Origin: a virus
IMG/VR virus record: IMGVR_UViG_3300010885_039075
Coordinates: 62,001 to 126,000 of that record
Length of the DNA stretch: 64,000 bases
Direction: 5' to 3' (one strand)
Shown here: piece by piece, positions 21,785-29,204 of the stretch
How the letters are laid out: each line of letters opens with the position of its first letter
How positions within the stretch are numbered: the stretch's first letter is position 1
Notes under the pieces: model-generated
Told to the model about the DNA's origin: nothing
Seen by the model: only the letters and a program-made list of their open reading frames with translations
Databases searched by the model: none
Position numbers and translations under genes: made by a program

Positions 21785-22535
21785 AAATTATACACTTAAA
21801 ACTATTGTTGTTCAGTATGTGCTAGCGGCCATAGCTATAGTTGTTTTATGTACGGAAACAAATTTTTATTGGCTCTACTTTACAGCATTTTCTTGGTTCT
21901 TTTATTATGTGGTAGGTGAAGGTATTTTCTTACATAGATATTTTGCACACGAAGCATTTAAATGTAGACCTACCGTGGCGAAGGTAGGAGCAGTATTGCC
22001 CATGTTAGGTGCATTTGGAACTCCTATTGCTTGGCGCATATATCATTTAACTCATCATGGCCATGCTGACAAGCCTAGAGATCCGCATAGTCCAGTACAA
22101 AATGGATTTTGGCATGCCTTCATGGGTTGGCAATTAGAAAAAGAAACTCCTAATATGTCAGTGTCTTTGGCAAAAAAGTTATGGATGGTTCCTTATTATA
22201 AATTTTTAGAAATCCATAGTATTAAAATATGGTATATAGGAATGATTTTGCCAGCTTTAATAGATTGGCACATTCCGTTATTTTTAGCACTGGGATCTAG
22301 TCTAGGTATGATACTATCAGGATTTACTAATAGTGCCGGACACCTATGGGGTACACGTAGATTTGACACCAAAGATAACAGCAGAAATATCACATGGTAT
22401 AGTTGGATAACCTGGCAGGGATCAGGAGCATTACACAATAATCATCATGCATTTCCCAGTCGGGAACATGACAGTCACGCATGGTATGAATTTGATGTTG
22501 CTAAGTGGATTGTACCTATTCTTAAAAAACTTTAA
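21771..22535 (+). CDS. Fatty acid desaturase 3
   Basis: This protein of about 254 residues starts at ATG 21771 inside the end of desaturase 2. His boxes are HRYFAHEAF, YHLTHHGHADKPRDPHSP and HNNHHAFPS. Transmembrane stretches flank them. Two desaturases in tandem plus a third at 7070 suggest stepwise or position-specific unsaturation. The stop codon shares a TTAA with the convergent holin-like gene. Confidence 0.87.
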   Translation: MNTFRNYTLKTIVVQYVLAAIAIVVLCTETNFYWLYFTAFSWFFYYVVGEGIFLHRYFAHEAFKCRPTVAKVGAVLPMLGAFGTPIAWRIYHLTHHGHADKPRDPHSPVQNGFWHAFMGWQLEKETPNMSVSLAKKLWMVPYYKFLEIHSIKIWYIGMILPALIDWHIPLFLALGSSLGMILSGFTNSAGHLWGTRRFDTKDNSRNITWYSWITWQGSGALHNNHHAFPSREHDSHAWYEFDVAKWIVPILKKL

Positions 22536-22876
22536 GATTTTTTATTTTTATTGCTGATATTATCAGCTTCATCCATGGCGTCGTGAAACTTGACATTGGC
22601 CTGTGCTTCTACAATAGCAGTTTCCATAACACGATCACTTTCAATCATCTTGCCACGAATAGTTAACACAGTATTAACCTTTTGATTTAGTCGAATTAAA
22701 TCATTGTCCAGCATACGGATACGATCGATTAGAGCAATAAGCACAGTATTGGCATCACTGATCACTGGCTTGACTTCTTTGGTGGCCCATTCCCACACGT
22801 ATTTGATAATAAATCCCATGCCAACAGCCATGACTATTGGAAATCCATATTTGTTTACTAGTTCTACTACATCCAT
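22532..22876 (-). CDS. Holin-like small membrane protein
   Basis: This 114-residue protein has one N-terminal membrane helix (YGFPIVMAVGMGFIIKYVWE) followed by a long helical, coiled-coil-like region. The same architecture (G-F-P-x-x-x-A, then a helix, then LDNRV/IDRI repeats) occurs in the gene at 24480, so the two are paralogues. It resembles BhlA-type bacteriocin/holin proteins. Being in the endolysin operon supports a lysis role. It is the last gene of the minus-strand operon. Confidence 0.6.
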   Translation of the reverse strand: MDVVELVNKYGFPIVMAVGMGFIIKYVWEWATKEVKPVISDANTVLIALIDRIRMLDNDLIRLNQKVNTVLTIRGKMIESDRVMETAIVEAQANVKFHDAMDEADNISNKNKKS

Positions 22877-22895
22877 TATTTGCTCCTCTTTTTAT

Positions 22896-23669
22896 TTACC
22901 TGCCCACATAGATCTGAGGTTGAGCTTCTAATCGTCGCTGTTTTTCACTTTTTGGGAACAACTCATCTCCATATTGAGGATATTTTTGTTGACGATCATA
23001 TGCCACCCACATAAACATACCGCCCATGGCCAATATTATTATTAAAATACAAATACCATATATGGCTTCATCTCTTAGCTTTTTCATACGTGCCGCATGT
23101 CTTGCGTCTTGTACAGCCTGTTTTTGTATTTGTCTAGTTAGTAAAGTTTTTTGTTCCTTACCCATGATTTTCATCATCTCTTCGACTTCAGTATACAGCG
23201 CACCTAGTTCAGGCGGACTTTGATAAATCATTAGTTCACGTAGCTCGGTACCCATTTGTTCTAATTGTTTTTTCATTAGAACACGTTGTAGTGCCCGTTT
23301 GCCTAGGCTAGCATCACCGGTGTATACTTCAGTTCGACTTCGACGTTCTTCTTCTTCAAAAATAGCCATACACTTGTTTAAGTTATCGTAGTATGTGCCT
23401 AGATGTTCACCTATTTCTGTATAGATGCCTGCTGTTTCGCCGCCACGTTTGTTTAGTTCTATTACACGATTTTTTTCTTCTATGTAAGCGTTGCGTTGCG
23501 TAACTGTGGCAGGCTTGTCTTTATGATTGTTATGAAACTGTTCGTCAAGGTCTTTGAGTACGGCCTTAACATCTCCGGCAGCACCTTTGATATCTTTGTA
23601 TAATTGGCATCCTTTTTTTACTGCCGCTACAGCAGTATTAGCCATGGCGAATAGGGTAATTGGATCCAT
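22896..23669 (-). CDS. Coiled-coil protein with C-terminal membrane anchor
   Basis: This 257-residue protein has an N-terminal hydrophobic/helical start (MDPITLFAMANTAVAAVKKG), a long charged helical body and one clear transmembrane helix near residue 210 (ICILIIILAMGGMFMWVAY), then a short soluble tail. It sits within the lysis operon and could act as a spanin-like or membrane-organising factor, but no family is recognised. Confidence 0.6.
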   Translation of the reverse strand: MDPITLFAMANTAVAAVKKGCQLYKDIKGAAGDVKAVLKDLDEQFHNNHKDKPATVTQRNAYIEEKNRVIELNKRGGETAGIYTEIGEHLGTYYDNLNKCMAIFEEEERRSRTEVYTGDASLGKRALQRVLMKKQLEQMGTELRELMIYQSPPELGALYTEVEEMMKIMGKEQKTLLTRQIQKQAVQDARHAARMKKLRDEAIYGICILIIILAMGGMFMWVAYDRQQKYPQYGDELFPKSEKQRRLEAQPQIYVGR

Positions 23670-23681
23670 TACCCTACACCT

Positions 23682-23864
23682 TTATTCATTCCCGCATATT
23701 AAGAATGCTTCAATTTTTTCTACTTTACGTAGCATCATACGACCATTTACCTTTTCAATTTTAAAGTAATCGCCTTCTTTCCATCCCAGGCCGCCAATGT
23801 TTAATTCTTCATCTAATAACATATAGTTTGGATATAGATCCCAGATGTAGTCGTAGTGTATCAT
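23682..23864 (-). CDS. Small AbrB-like protein
   Basis: This 60-residue protein contains the segment NIGGLGWKEGDYFKIEKVNG followed by a strand, like the swapped-hairpin protein at 18830. It is unusual in a lysis operon, where it may be an accessory regulator. Function unknown. Confidence 0.55.
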   Translation of the reverse strand: MIHYDYIWDLYPNYMLLDEELNIGGLGWKEGDYFKIEKVNGRMMLRKVEKIEAFLICGNE

Positions 23865-23867
23865 GTA

Positions 23868-24050
23868 TCATCCCACCAAGTACCTTGCACAGTCTACAAC
23901 AGGGCGCCATGCCCATTCGTAGCCAATTAATGTGCCTACAAAAATTCCAAAACCAAATGCAACCATACAATGTTTACGTAGATCTTTGTTGCTCCATATC
24001 CACTGCTCGGAATTTTGTTCTGTTGTTTCTTCTACAATCATTTTATTCAT
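23868..24050 (-). CDS. Small single-pass membrane protein
   Basis: This 60-residue protein has one hydrophobic helix (HCMVAFGFGIFVGTLIGYEW) after an acidic N-terminal segment. It overlaps the upstream gene start by 4 nt. Part of the minus-strand lysis operon. Possible pinholin or antiholin, but unproven. Confidence 0.55.
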   Translation of the reverse strand: MNKMIVEETTEQNSEQWIWSNKDLRKHCMVAFGFGIFVGTLIGYEWAWRPVVDCARYLVG

Positions 24051-24268
24051 AGTTCGATATATCCATATCCAGTAACAAGGTCTTCGTTTGGAGATACTTC
24101 TCCAACATTATTACCCCATTTTAATAACAACATCAATTCTACTTCTTTATTAGATATCCAAAATCTTGTTCGATTTATATGTGCTTCAAATTCTAGTTTA
24201 TGTTCTTTAATAAATTTAAGTACAGATAAAAATTCTGGATTCTGTGTTAAAACATAGTATTGTTTCAT
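24047..24268 (-). CDS. Small protein, function unknown
   Basis: This 73-residue soluble protein (MKQYYVLTQNPEFLSVLKFI) ends in acidic GYGYIEL. It overlaps both neighbours by 4 nt in the lysis operon, so it is probably translated by coupling. No family recognised. Confidence 0.55.
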   Translation of the reverse strand: MKQYYVLTQNPEFLSVLKFIKEHKLEFEAHINRTRFWISNKEVELMLLLKWGNNVGEVSPNEDLVTGYGYIEL

Positions 24269-24480
24269 GATCGTCTATAAGTATTATTCCAACTTGCCTT
24301 CTTGGCCTTTTGTTTATTCTGTTCAGCTAACATGCCAAACCATTCTTTTCTCATTTCAACGTCATGACGCATTTGAGTTAGGCGATCGTCGCTGTTGTCG
24401 TTTATATAGATATAAAATAATATGACTACAGCCAATGCCCATAATACGTAGACTAGATTAATTGTAATAGTATATTCCAT
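24265..24480 (-). CDS. Small membrane protein with basic tail
   Basis: This 71-residue protein has an N-terminal transmembrane helix (INLVYVLWALAVVILFYIYI) followed by a charged helix ending in a Lys/Arg-rich segment. The single TM plus charged periplasmic or cytoplasmic helix is the plan of an inner-membrane spanin or holin accessory. It overlaps the upstream gene by 1 nt. Confidence 0.55.
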   Translation of the reverse strand: MEYTITINLVYVLWALAVVILFYIYINDNSDDRLTQMRHDVEMRKEWFGMLAEQNKQKAKKASWNNTYRRS

Positions 24481-24761
24481 TAGTCACGCCTTGCATCATT
24501 TTTGCCGTCTGCTCGAGCAATACGGTCTACATCGGGTCTCAAGCCCAGTGCGTTGGATACAATAGTATCAATACGAATCACGTCGTGGTTCATAGTTTTT
24601 ACACGATTGTCAAGGGCTGTAATAATACCAGCCATACCTTTGATACTACCTAATACACCTTGTAGTAACAGTTTAATAGTTAGATATACAAAGTAGCCGC
24701 CGGCCAGTGCGGCAGCTACAGGAAATCCTAGATCACCGATAATCTTGAATACATCTGACAT
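24480..24761 (-). CDS. Holin-like small membrane protein
   Basis: This 93-residue protein begins MSDVFKIIGDLGFPVAAALAGG and continues with a membrane helix, then an amphipathic helix containing ITALDNRVKTMNHDVIRIDT. It is a paralogue of 22532-22876. It lies 1 nt downstream of the endolysin gene. A holin role is inferred from size, topology and location. Confidence 0.62.
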   Translation of the reverse strand: MSDVFKIIGDLGFPVAAALAGGYFVYLTIKLLLQGVLGSIKGMAGIITALDNRVKTMNHDVIRIDTIVSNALGLRPDVDRIARADGKNDARRD

Positions 24762-24762
24762 C

Positions 24763-25398
24763 TCATTGACTTTCGAAAGAATGTAAACACTGGTTCCAGT
24801 GATGTATACGATCTTCTAAGCCAATGGTACCACCATTGATTCGTTTGCTGAGTAGCACTACATCGCCTTTGTCGCAGATATCGTTTAATCTATTTTTGTG
24901 CCAGAACCAGCAGGCACTTAAAATAGCGTATTCTGGTTCAGTTAACAAATCTGGATTGTCAGCTAGAGTATCGTCGCCGAATAAGTCTCTACTACATTGT
25001 GTATAGTTACTGCGGCCTGTAATTTGTAATATGCCACGACCTCTAAATTTAAATCCGTCTCCGGTAGCTTCTGGCCCATTGCCCATTCTGCCGCTGTAAA
25101 TTTTGTTGGCAATTAACTGTGGCTTGCGCTCGTACTGCTTGGCAAGATCGTCATTGGGAAAATATTTTCCAAATAGGCCGCGTAGGCCTTTCCATCCATA
25201 ATTTAAATTTTCTTCTAGTATAGTAAAATCAGCACTTTCGTGTTGGCATTGACTGATAAAACCTGCAACCCTTGCAGGTGTAACTATATAAAATTTAGGC
25301 AGTTGTTCTGCCAATGCTTCATACCAACTGTGTGGATCTTTATTCTTGCTTATACATTTTGCAAGTTTTTCATCTGTGAAATCAAAAAGAAATTCCAT
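24763..25398 (-). CDS. GH19 endolysin (chitinase-like lysozyme)
   Basis: This 211-residue protein is a glycoside hydrolase family 19 muramidase/endolysin by its motifs: FISQCQHESADFTILEENLN (catalytic Glu in HES), IANKIYSGRMGNGPEATGDG, FKFRGRGILQITGRSNY, and ACWFWHKNRLNDICDKGD. It cuts the glycan strands of peptidoglycan. No signal peptide is seen, so release would depend on a holin. Start at ATG 25398 with AGGAGA ribosome site. First gene of the minus-strand lysis operon, read from a CTAAATAG late box. Confidence 0.9.
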   Translation of the reverse strand: MEFLFDFTDEKLAKCISKNKDPHSWYEALAEQLPKFYIVTPARVAGFISQCQHESADFTILEENLNYGWKGLRGLFGKYFPNDDLAKQYERKPQLIANKIYSGRMGNGPEATGDGFKFRGRGILQITGRSNYTQCSRDLFGDDTLADNPDLLTEPEYAILSACWFWHKNRLNDICDKGDVVLLSKRINGGTIGLEDRIHHWNQCLHSFESQ

Positions 25399-25421
25399 GG
25401 CTGTCTCCTAGTTAACTATAG

Positions 25422-25429
25422 CTATTTAG
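25422..25429 (-). promoter_or_regulatory. Late-type promoter box (CTAAATAG) for the lysis operon
   Basis: On the minus strand CTAAATAG lies 23 nt upstream of the endolysin ATG. It is in the divergent region shared with the curli operon, whose plus-strand leader carries GTAAATATAAT near 25514. Confidence 0.45.
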
Positions 25430-25539
25430 ATGTTTTTTGAAATCAATAAACTGAGTACTTAATACTAAGGGTTGTAATGATTAAACTTGTGTATTACACC
25501 ACTAACTAAGACTGTAAATATAATTAAGGAGTGTCTCGT

Positions 25540-26022
25540 ATGAAAAAGTCTATGATTCTAATAGGTATTTTGTCAATTTTAACAAATGCGTATTCAGCTG
25601 AATTGCAACATAGTTTTAATAGTCCAGCGTTTAGTGGCGTTGGATATAGTAGTCATGTGCTGACTATTAAACAACTAGAAGATCAGCAAAAAGAAAAAAA
25701 TAAGGCAGCGGCAGATGCTTTAAAAGCGGCCGCTGAAAGAGATGCCGCAAACACCCCACAGGCAAGATTTCAAGCTAGTTTAGAAACAAGAATTTACAGT
25801 GAACTAGCAAAACGTATCAGTGACAGTTTGTTTGGATCAACTACTAGTGCTCCAACTTGTACCCCATTGAGTGTTGGAGGTCCTTGCGGAGATATTGACA
25901 TCGGTGGACAAAACATTACTTGGAGTATTGTTGGAAATAACATTGTTGTTCGAATAGTAGATATGAATAATCCAAACAATTACACAGAATTAACAATGCC
26001 ATATGCGGCATTTAAGATATGA
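25540..26022 (+). CDS. csgF: Curli assembly factor CsgF
   Basis: This 160-residue secreted protein starts at ATG 25540; an in-frame GTG at 25531 abuts the AAGGAG ribosome site and is too close to it. It has a signal peptide (MKKSMILIGILSILTNAYSA), then the CsgF-type beginning ELQHSFNSPAFSG with the S-x-x-F pattern that binds CsgG in the E. coli complex, a helical Ala/Lys-rich linker, and a C-terminal domain with RIYSELAKRISDSLFG, ITWSIVGNNIVVRI and D-x-x-N-x-x-x-T-E-L. CsgF forms the second constriction of the CsgG pore and anchors the nucleator. Followed at 10 nt by csgG. Confidence 0.85.
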   Translation: MKKSMILIGILSILTNAYSAELQHSFNSPAFSGVGYSSHVLTIKQLEDQQKEKNKAAADALKAAAERDAANTPQARFQASLETRIYSELAKRISDSLFGSTTSAPTCTPLSVGGPCGDIDIGGQNITWSIVGNNIVVRIVDMNNPNNYTELTMPYAAFKI

Positions 26023-26032
26023 AAAGATATAA

Positions 26033-27145
26033 ATGATGAAAAGAACAGTTTTATCCTTGGCCGTAGTAGCAATTTTAACCGGGTGTGCCACTGGGTCCGC
26101 AGTTAGAGAAAAAATGACTGGTAATCAGTTTGATGAACCCGTTATAGAAACTAGTAAGTTTTTGAAAAAGGAACAGAATAAATTAGCACCCCCTGCTGGC
26201 GGACCAATCGCTGTGGCTGTTTATGGATTTACAGATAAGACAGGCCAACGCAAGTCAATGCCTAACATTGCCAGTTTAAGTTCAGCAGTTACACAGGGTG
26301 CTGAAAGTTATCTTATTAGGGCACTACAAGAAGCCGGTGATGCAAGATGGTTCATGGTATTGGAACGTGTTGGCTTGGATAACCTAATCAAAGAGCGTCA
26401 AATGATTAGACAAGCCCGTGAACAATATCAAGGTAAAGATGCTAAACCTTTACCACCAATGGTGTTTGCAGGTATCATCATTGAAGGCGGCATAGTTGGC
26501 TATGATAGCAATACATTAACAGGTGGATCAGGTGTTCGTATATTCGGCATAGGAGCCAGCACACAATATCAAAGTGATACTGTCACAGTTACATTGCGTA
26601 CAGTCAGTGTGGCCACAGGAGAAATTTTAACAACAACCACGGTAACTAAAACTGTATTAAGCTATATGGATAAAATTACATTATTAAGATTTATAGGTGA
26701 CGGAACAGATTTAGGTGCAAATGCCACTGCTCTTGAAGGAGAAATTGGCGGTAGCATTAATGAAAGTATAAACAAAGCAATTGATGTAGCAGTTCAAGCC
26801 GCGGTGATTAATACCATACAAGAAGGTGTGAGAAAAGGCCACTGGGCTTTCCAGGAAGAAAAACCTGCGGTAAAAATGCCGCCATTACCAGAGCATATTG
26901 AAAGACCTGTGACAATTTCTAACACAGAAGATGTTCCGTTAATCAAGGAGAAGAAAAATGAGTTGGTTCAAACACAAACCTCAAAAACATCCGCCACCGT
27001 TGCAGAGCCCACTGATTCATCCGCACAGAGCGAGCCCAGCAAGCCAAAAGATGATGGAAGAAACAAAACAGAAAGTTCGGCCGTTGACAACAAAAAAGAT
27101 AAAGGGTCAGAATTAAAAAGGTATTTAAAAGATGGTTCTAAGTAA
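26033..27145 (+). CDS. csgG: Curli secretion channel lipoprotein CsgG, with C-terminal extension
   Basis: This 370-residue protein has a lipobox (AILTGC, Cys18) and a full CsgG domain: IAVAVYGFTDKTGQRKSMPN, AVTQGAESYLIRALQEAG, RWFMVLERVGLDNLIKERQM, the IIIEGGIVGYDSNTLTGGSG loop, RIFGIGASTQYQSDTVTV and VATGEILTTTTVTKTVLSY. In E. coli nine CsgG copies form an outer-membrane pore that exports unfolded curli subunits. Residues from about 285 on are an extra hydrophilic, low-complexity tail (Ser/Lys/Thr-rich) not present in E. coli CsgG. Strong family assignment. Finding it in a phage is unusual. Confidence 0.93.
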   Translation: MMKRTVLSLAVVAILTGCATGSAVREKMTGNQFDEPVIETSKFLKKEQNKLAPPAGGPIAVAVYGFTDKTGQRKSMPNIASLSSAVTQGAESYLIRALQEAGDARWFMVLERVGLDNLIKERQMIRQAREQYQGKDAKPLPPMVFAGIIIEGGIVGYDSNTLTGGSGVRIFGIGASTQYQSDTVTVTLRTVSVATGEILTTTTVTKTVLSYMDKITLLRFIGDGTDLGANATALEGEIGGSINESINKAIDVAVQAAVINTIQEGVRKGHWAFQEEKPAVKMPPLPEHIERPVTISNTEDVPLIKEKKNELVQTQTSKTSATVAEPTDSSAQSEPSKPKDDGRNKTESSAVDNKKDKGSELKRYLKDGSK

Positions 27146-27188
27146 GCATGGATTTAAGAAAAATTCTTGCATGGATCTTGCTTGTGTA

Positions 27189-27212
27189 GTGTGTGGTACG
27201 AAAATCACACAC
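27189..27212 (+). promoter_or_regulatory. Leader hairpin upstream of the first curlin gene
   Basis: The 148-nt gap between csgG and the curlin gene contains GTGTGTG (27189-27195) / CACACAC (27206-27212) with a 10-nt loop, plus GGGTTTAACCC further on. There is no T-run, so it is more likely a leader or attenuating structure than a terminator. The gap may also hold a promoter for the amyloid subunits, but I cannot identify one confidently. Confidence 0.35.
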
Positions 27213-27293
27213 CCTGGCAAAATAAACAGGGTAAGTAACAGGGTTTAACCCAGGGGCTTAGGTAGAGAAAAAATAATCTATCTATGTTATAAA

Positions 27294-28100
27294 ATGAAAA
27301 AAGCGACAAAGATGTTATCAATGACTTTAGTTGGCCTTGCACTTTCTACTGCAACTGCGTATGCTATTGCACAATCTGCAACAGGCCCAAATAAAGTTTA
27401 TATCGAACAAGTCGGTAATAGTAATACGGTTACTATTGAACAAGTCGGTGGCACCAACAACGTTGGAGGAACAGCATCAACTGCCACAAATTCGATATCC
27501 GCCAGCGGCATTACAACTGTTGCACCGGCAGCACCTAGCTCAACTAACTATGCTACAATTACAGGCAGTTCTAATACGCTGTCATTGATACAACATGGCA
27601 ATGGTAATGGAGCACAATATAATATCCAAGGTAATAACAATTCATATTCTAGTACTGTCACTGGGATCAACAATTTAACTAGACTCTCTATTGGAGACAC
27701 TAATAATGCTAGTAATTTGCGTAACACAGTGACAGAAACAATAACTGGAGATACCAATTTAGTACTTCAACAGTTAGTAGGCAATGATATTACAAGTACT
27801 ATATCGATAACTGGAAATTTAAATCAAATCACTAAAGAATTGAAAAGTTCAAATGGTGTAAGTGATATTAGTATCACAGGTAACAGCAACGTATTAAATA
27901 TTCAACAGATTGACTCAGCTGGTGCCAATGGTCATAATTTAAAGGAAGTTATTGCTGGTAGTTTTAACAGCATTACAACTCAACAACAGGGTATGAATGA
28001 TACTACTGTGGATATTCGAACAACAGGTAGCAATAATACTATAACAGTTAGAACAAGTAGTACTGCTATTGTCGGAGCGGCAACTGCCATTGTGAGGTAA
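27294..28100 (+). CDS. Curlin-repeat amyloid subunit (CsgA/CsgB-like) 1
   Basis: This 268-residue secreted protein has signal peptide MKKATKMLSMTLVGLALSTA with cleavage near residue 25. The mature part is made of about nine imperfect 20-25-residue curlin-type repeats of the form beta-strand, turn G-N/S-x-N, strand ending Q-x-G: KVYIEQVGNSNTVTIEQVGG, ITGSSNTLSLIQHGNGNG, ISITGNSNVLNIQQ, TGSNNTITVRTSS. Such repeats stack as cross-beta amyloid. It is much longer than E. coli CsgA (about 150 aa). It would be secreted through the CsgG encoded just upstream. Whether it is the major fibre or the nucleator cannot be told. Confidence 0.85.
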   Translation: MKKATKMLSMTLVGLALSTATAYAIAQSATGPNKVYIEQVGNSNTVTIEQVGGTNNVGGTASTATNSISASGITTVAPAAPSSTNYATITGSSNTLSLIQHGNGNGAQYNIQGNNNSYSSTVTGINNLTRLSIGDTNNASNLRNTVTETITGDTNLVLQQLVGNDITSTISITGNLNQITKELKSSNGVSDISITGNSNVLNIQQIDSAGANGHNLKEVIAGSFNSITTQQQGMNDTTVDIRTTGSNNTITVRTSSTAIVGAATAIVR

Positions 28101-28103
28101 TTC

Positions 28104-29204
28104 ATGTGGCGATTATTTCTCTTTCTTTTAGTGTTACAAAATACTATCGCCATTGCCGGCGATAGTATTGGTGTTGTAGCAGACAATAAAGGATCTGCCT
28201 GTGAAGTGCTAAGAGGAAAAAATAAATCTCCAGGACTTAAAGGTGCAAGCATAGAAAGTATGGACACATATTTGACACAGGCTTGTTCTAGTAATATTAC
28301 ATTCAAAGACGATACCAAAGTTAAAATAACCGAAAACTCTAAATTAGTCATTGACGACTTTGTCTACGATCCTAAAAAATCAGATGCCGGCAAACTGGCC
28401 ATGAAAGTAACCATGGGCACAGTACGTTATGCCAGTGGACAAATTGCTAAAAATAATCCGCAACAAGTTGCAGTTAACACACCCACTGCTAACATTGCTG
28501 TTCGTGGCACAGACTTTTCAATGACAGTGGACGAAACGGGACAGAGCCTAGTTGTTCTTTTACCTAGTTGTAAAGACGAAAGCCAGCAAAAGAAATACGA
28601 ATTAGAAGAAAATCTTTGTAAAGTAGGAGCTATCGTTGTTTCTAATGGCGCAGGTGTAGTTACATTAGACAAAGCATTTGAAGCAACTTATATTACCAGC
28701 TTTGACAGTAGACCAACAGCACCTGTGGTTATCAATACACTAGAAAGTAAAATTAATAATAACTTAATTCTTGTTAGGCCACACGAAGTTGAACGTGCTA
28801 TACGTGATAATACTGGTCGCACAAAGAAAGAAGAGCTAGATGCAGAAATTGAATCAGAAGCCGCAAGGCGACTAGCGCAGAGAGTTAAAGAATCTGCAGA
28901 TGACATCGAACGTGCTAGAATCTTAGCATTACTTGAGGCCGCAGGAAAAACAGGCTGTAATCCAAGTACTGGCATCTGTATAAGTTGGACAAATCCAGAT
29001 GCCAGTGACATTCAGTTAAAAGGTAAAGGTATCGCCTTTCGTTCTAACACAGATCATTATGCCGAAGTAAAAACACAGGGCTATGAATCTAATACATCAA
29101 TAACTATTGTACATGATGATGCCAGTGCCAGTGAATTAATTGGAGCAGGTGGTGGTGGGAATAGTGTTTATATAAAACAAAATAACGGTGTATTAAGAAG
29201 ATGA
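28104..29204 (+). CDS. FecR-domain secreted protein in the curli operon
   Basis: This 366-residue protein has a signal peptide (LFLFLLVLQNTIAIAG) and a FecR-like beta domain (residues 30-180), recognised by ITFKDDTKVKITENSKLVID, MKVTMGTVRYASGQ and TPTANIAVRGTDFSM. A coiled-coil helix with EELDAEIESEAARRLAQRV follows. The C-terminal 90 residues are strand-rich and end GGNSVYIKQNNGVLRR, which echoes the curlin repeat (NxVYIxQ). FecR domains act as periplasmic or surface scaffolds and sensors. It starts 3 nt after the curlin stop. Confidence 0.72.
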   Translation: MWRLFLFLLVLQNTIAIAGDSIGVVADNKGSACEVLRGKNKSPGLKGASIESMDTYLTQACSSNITFKDDTKVKITENSKLVIDDFVYDPKKSDAGKLAMKVTMGTVRYASGQIAKNNPQQVAVNTPTANIAVRGTDFSMTVDETGQSLVVLLPSCKDESQQKKYELEENLCKVGAIVVSNGAGVVTLDKAFEATYITSFDSRPTAPVVINTLESKINNNLILVRPHEVERAIRDNTGRTKKEELDAEIESEAARRLAQRVKESADDIERARILALLEAAGKTGCNPSTGICISWTNPDASDIQLKGKGIAFRSNTDHYAEVKTQGYESNTSITIVHDDASASELIGAGGGGNSVYIKQNNGVLRR

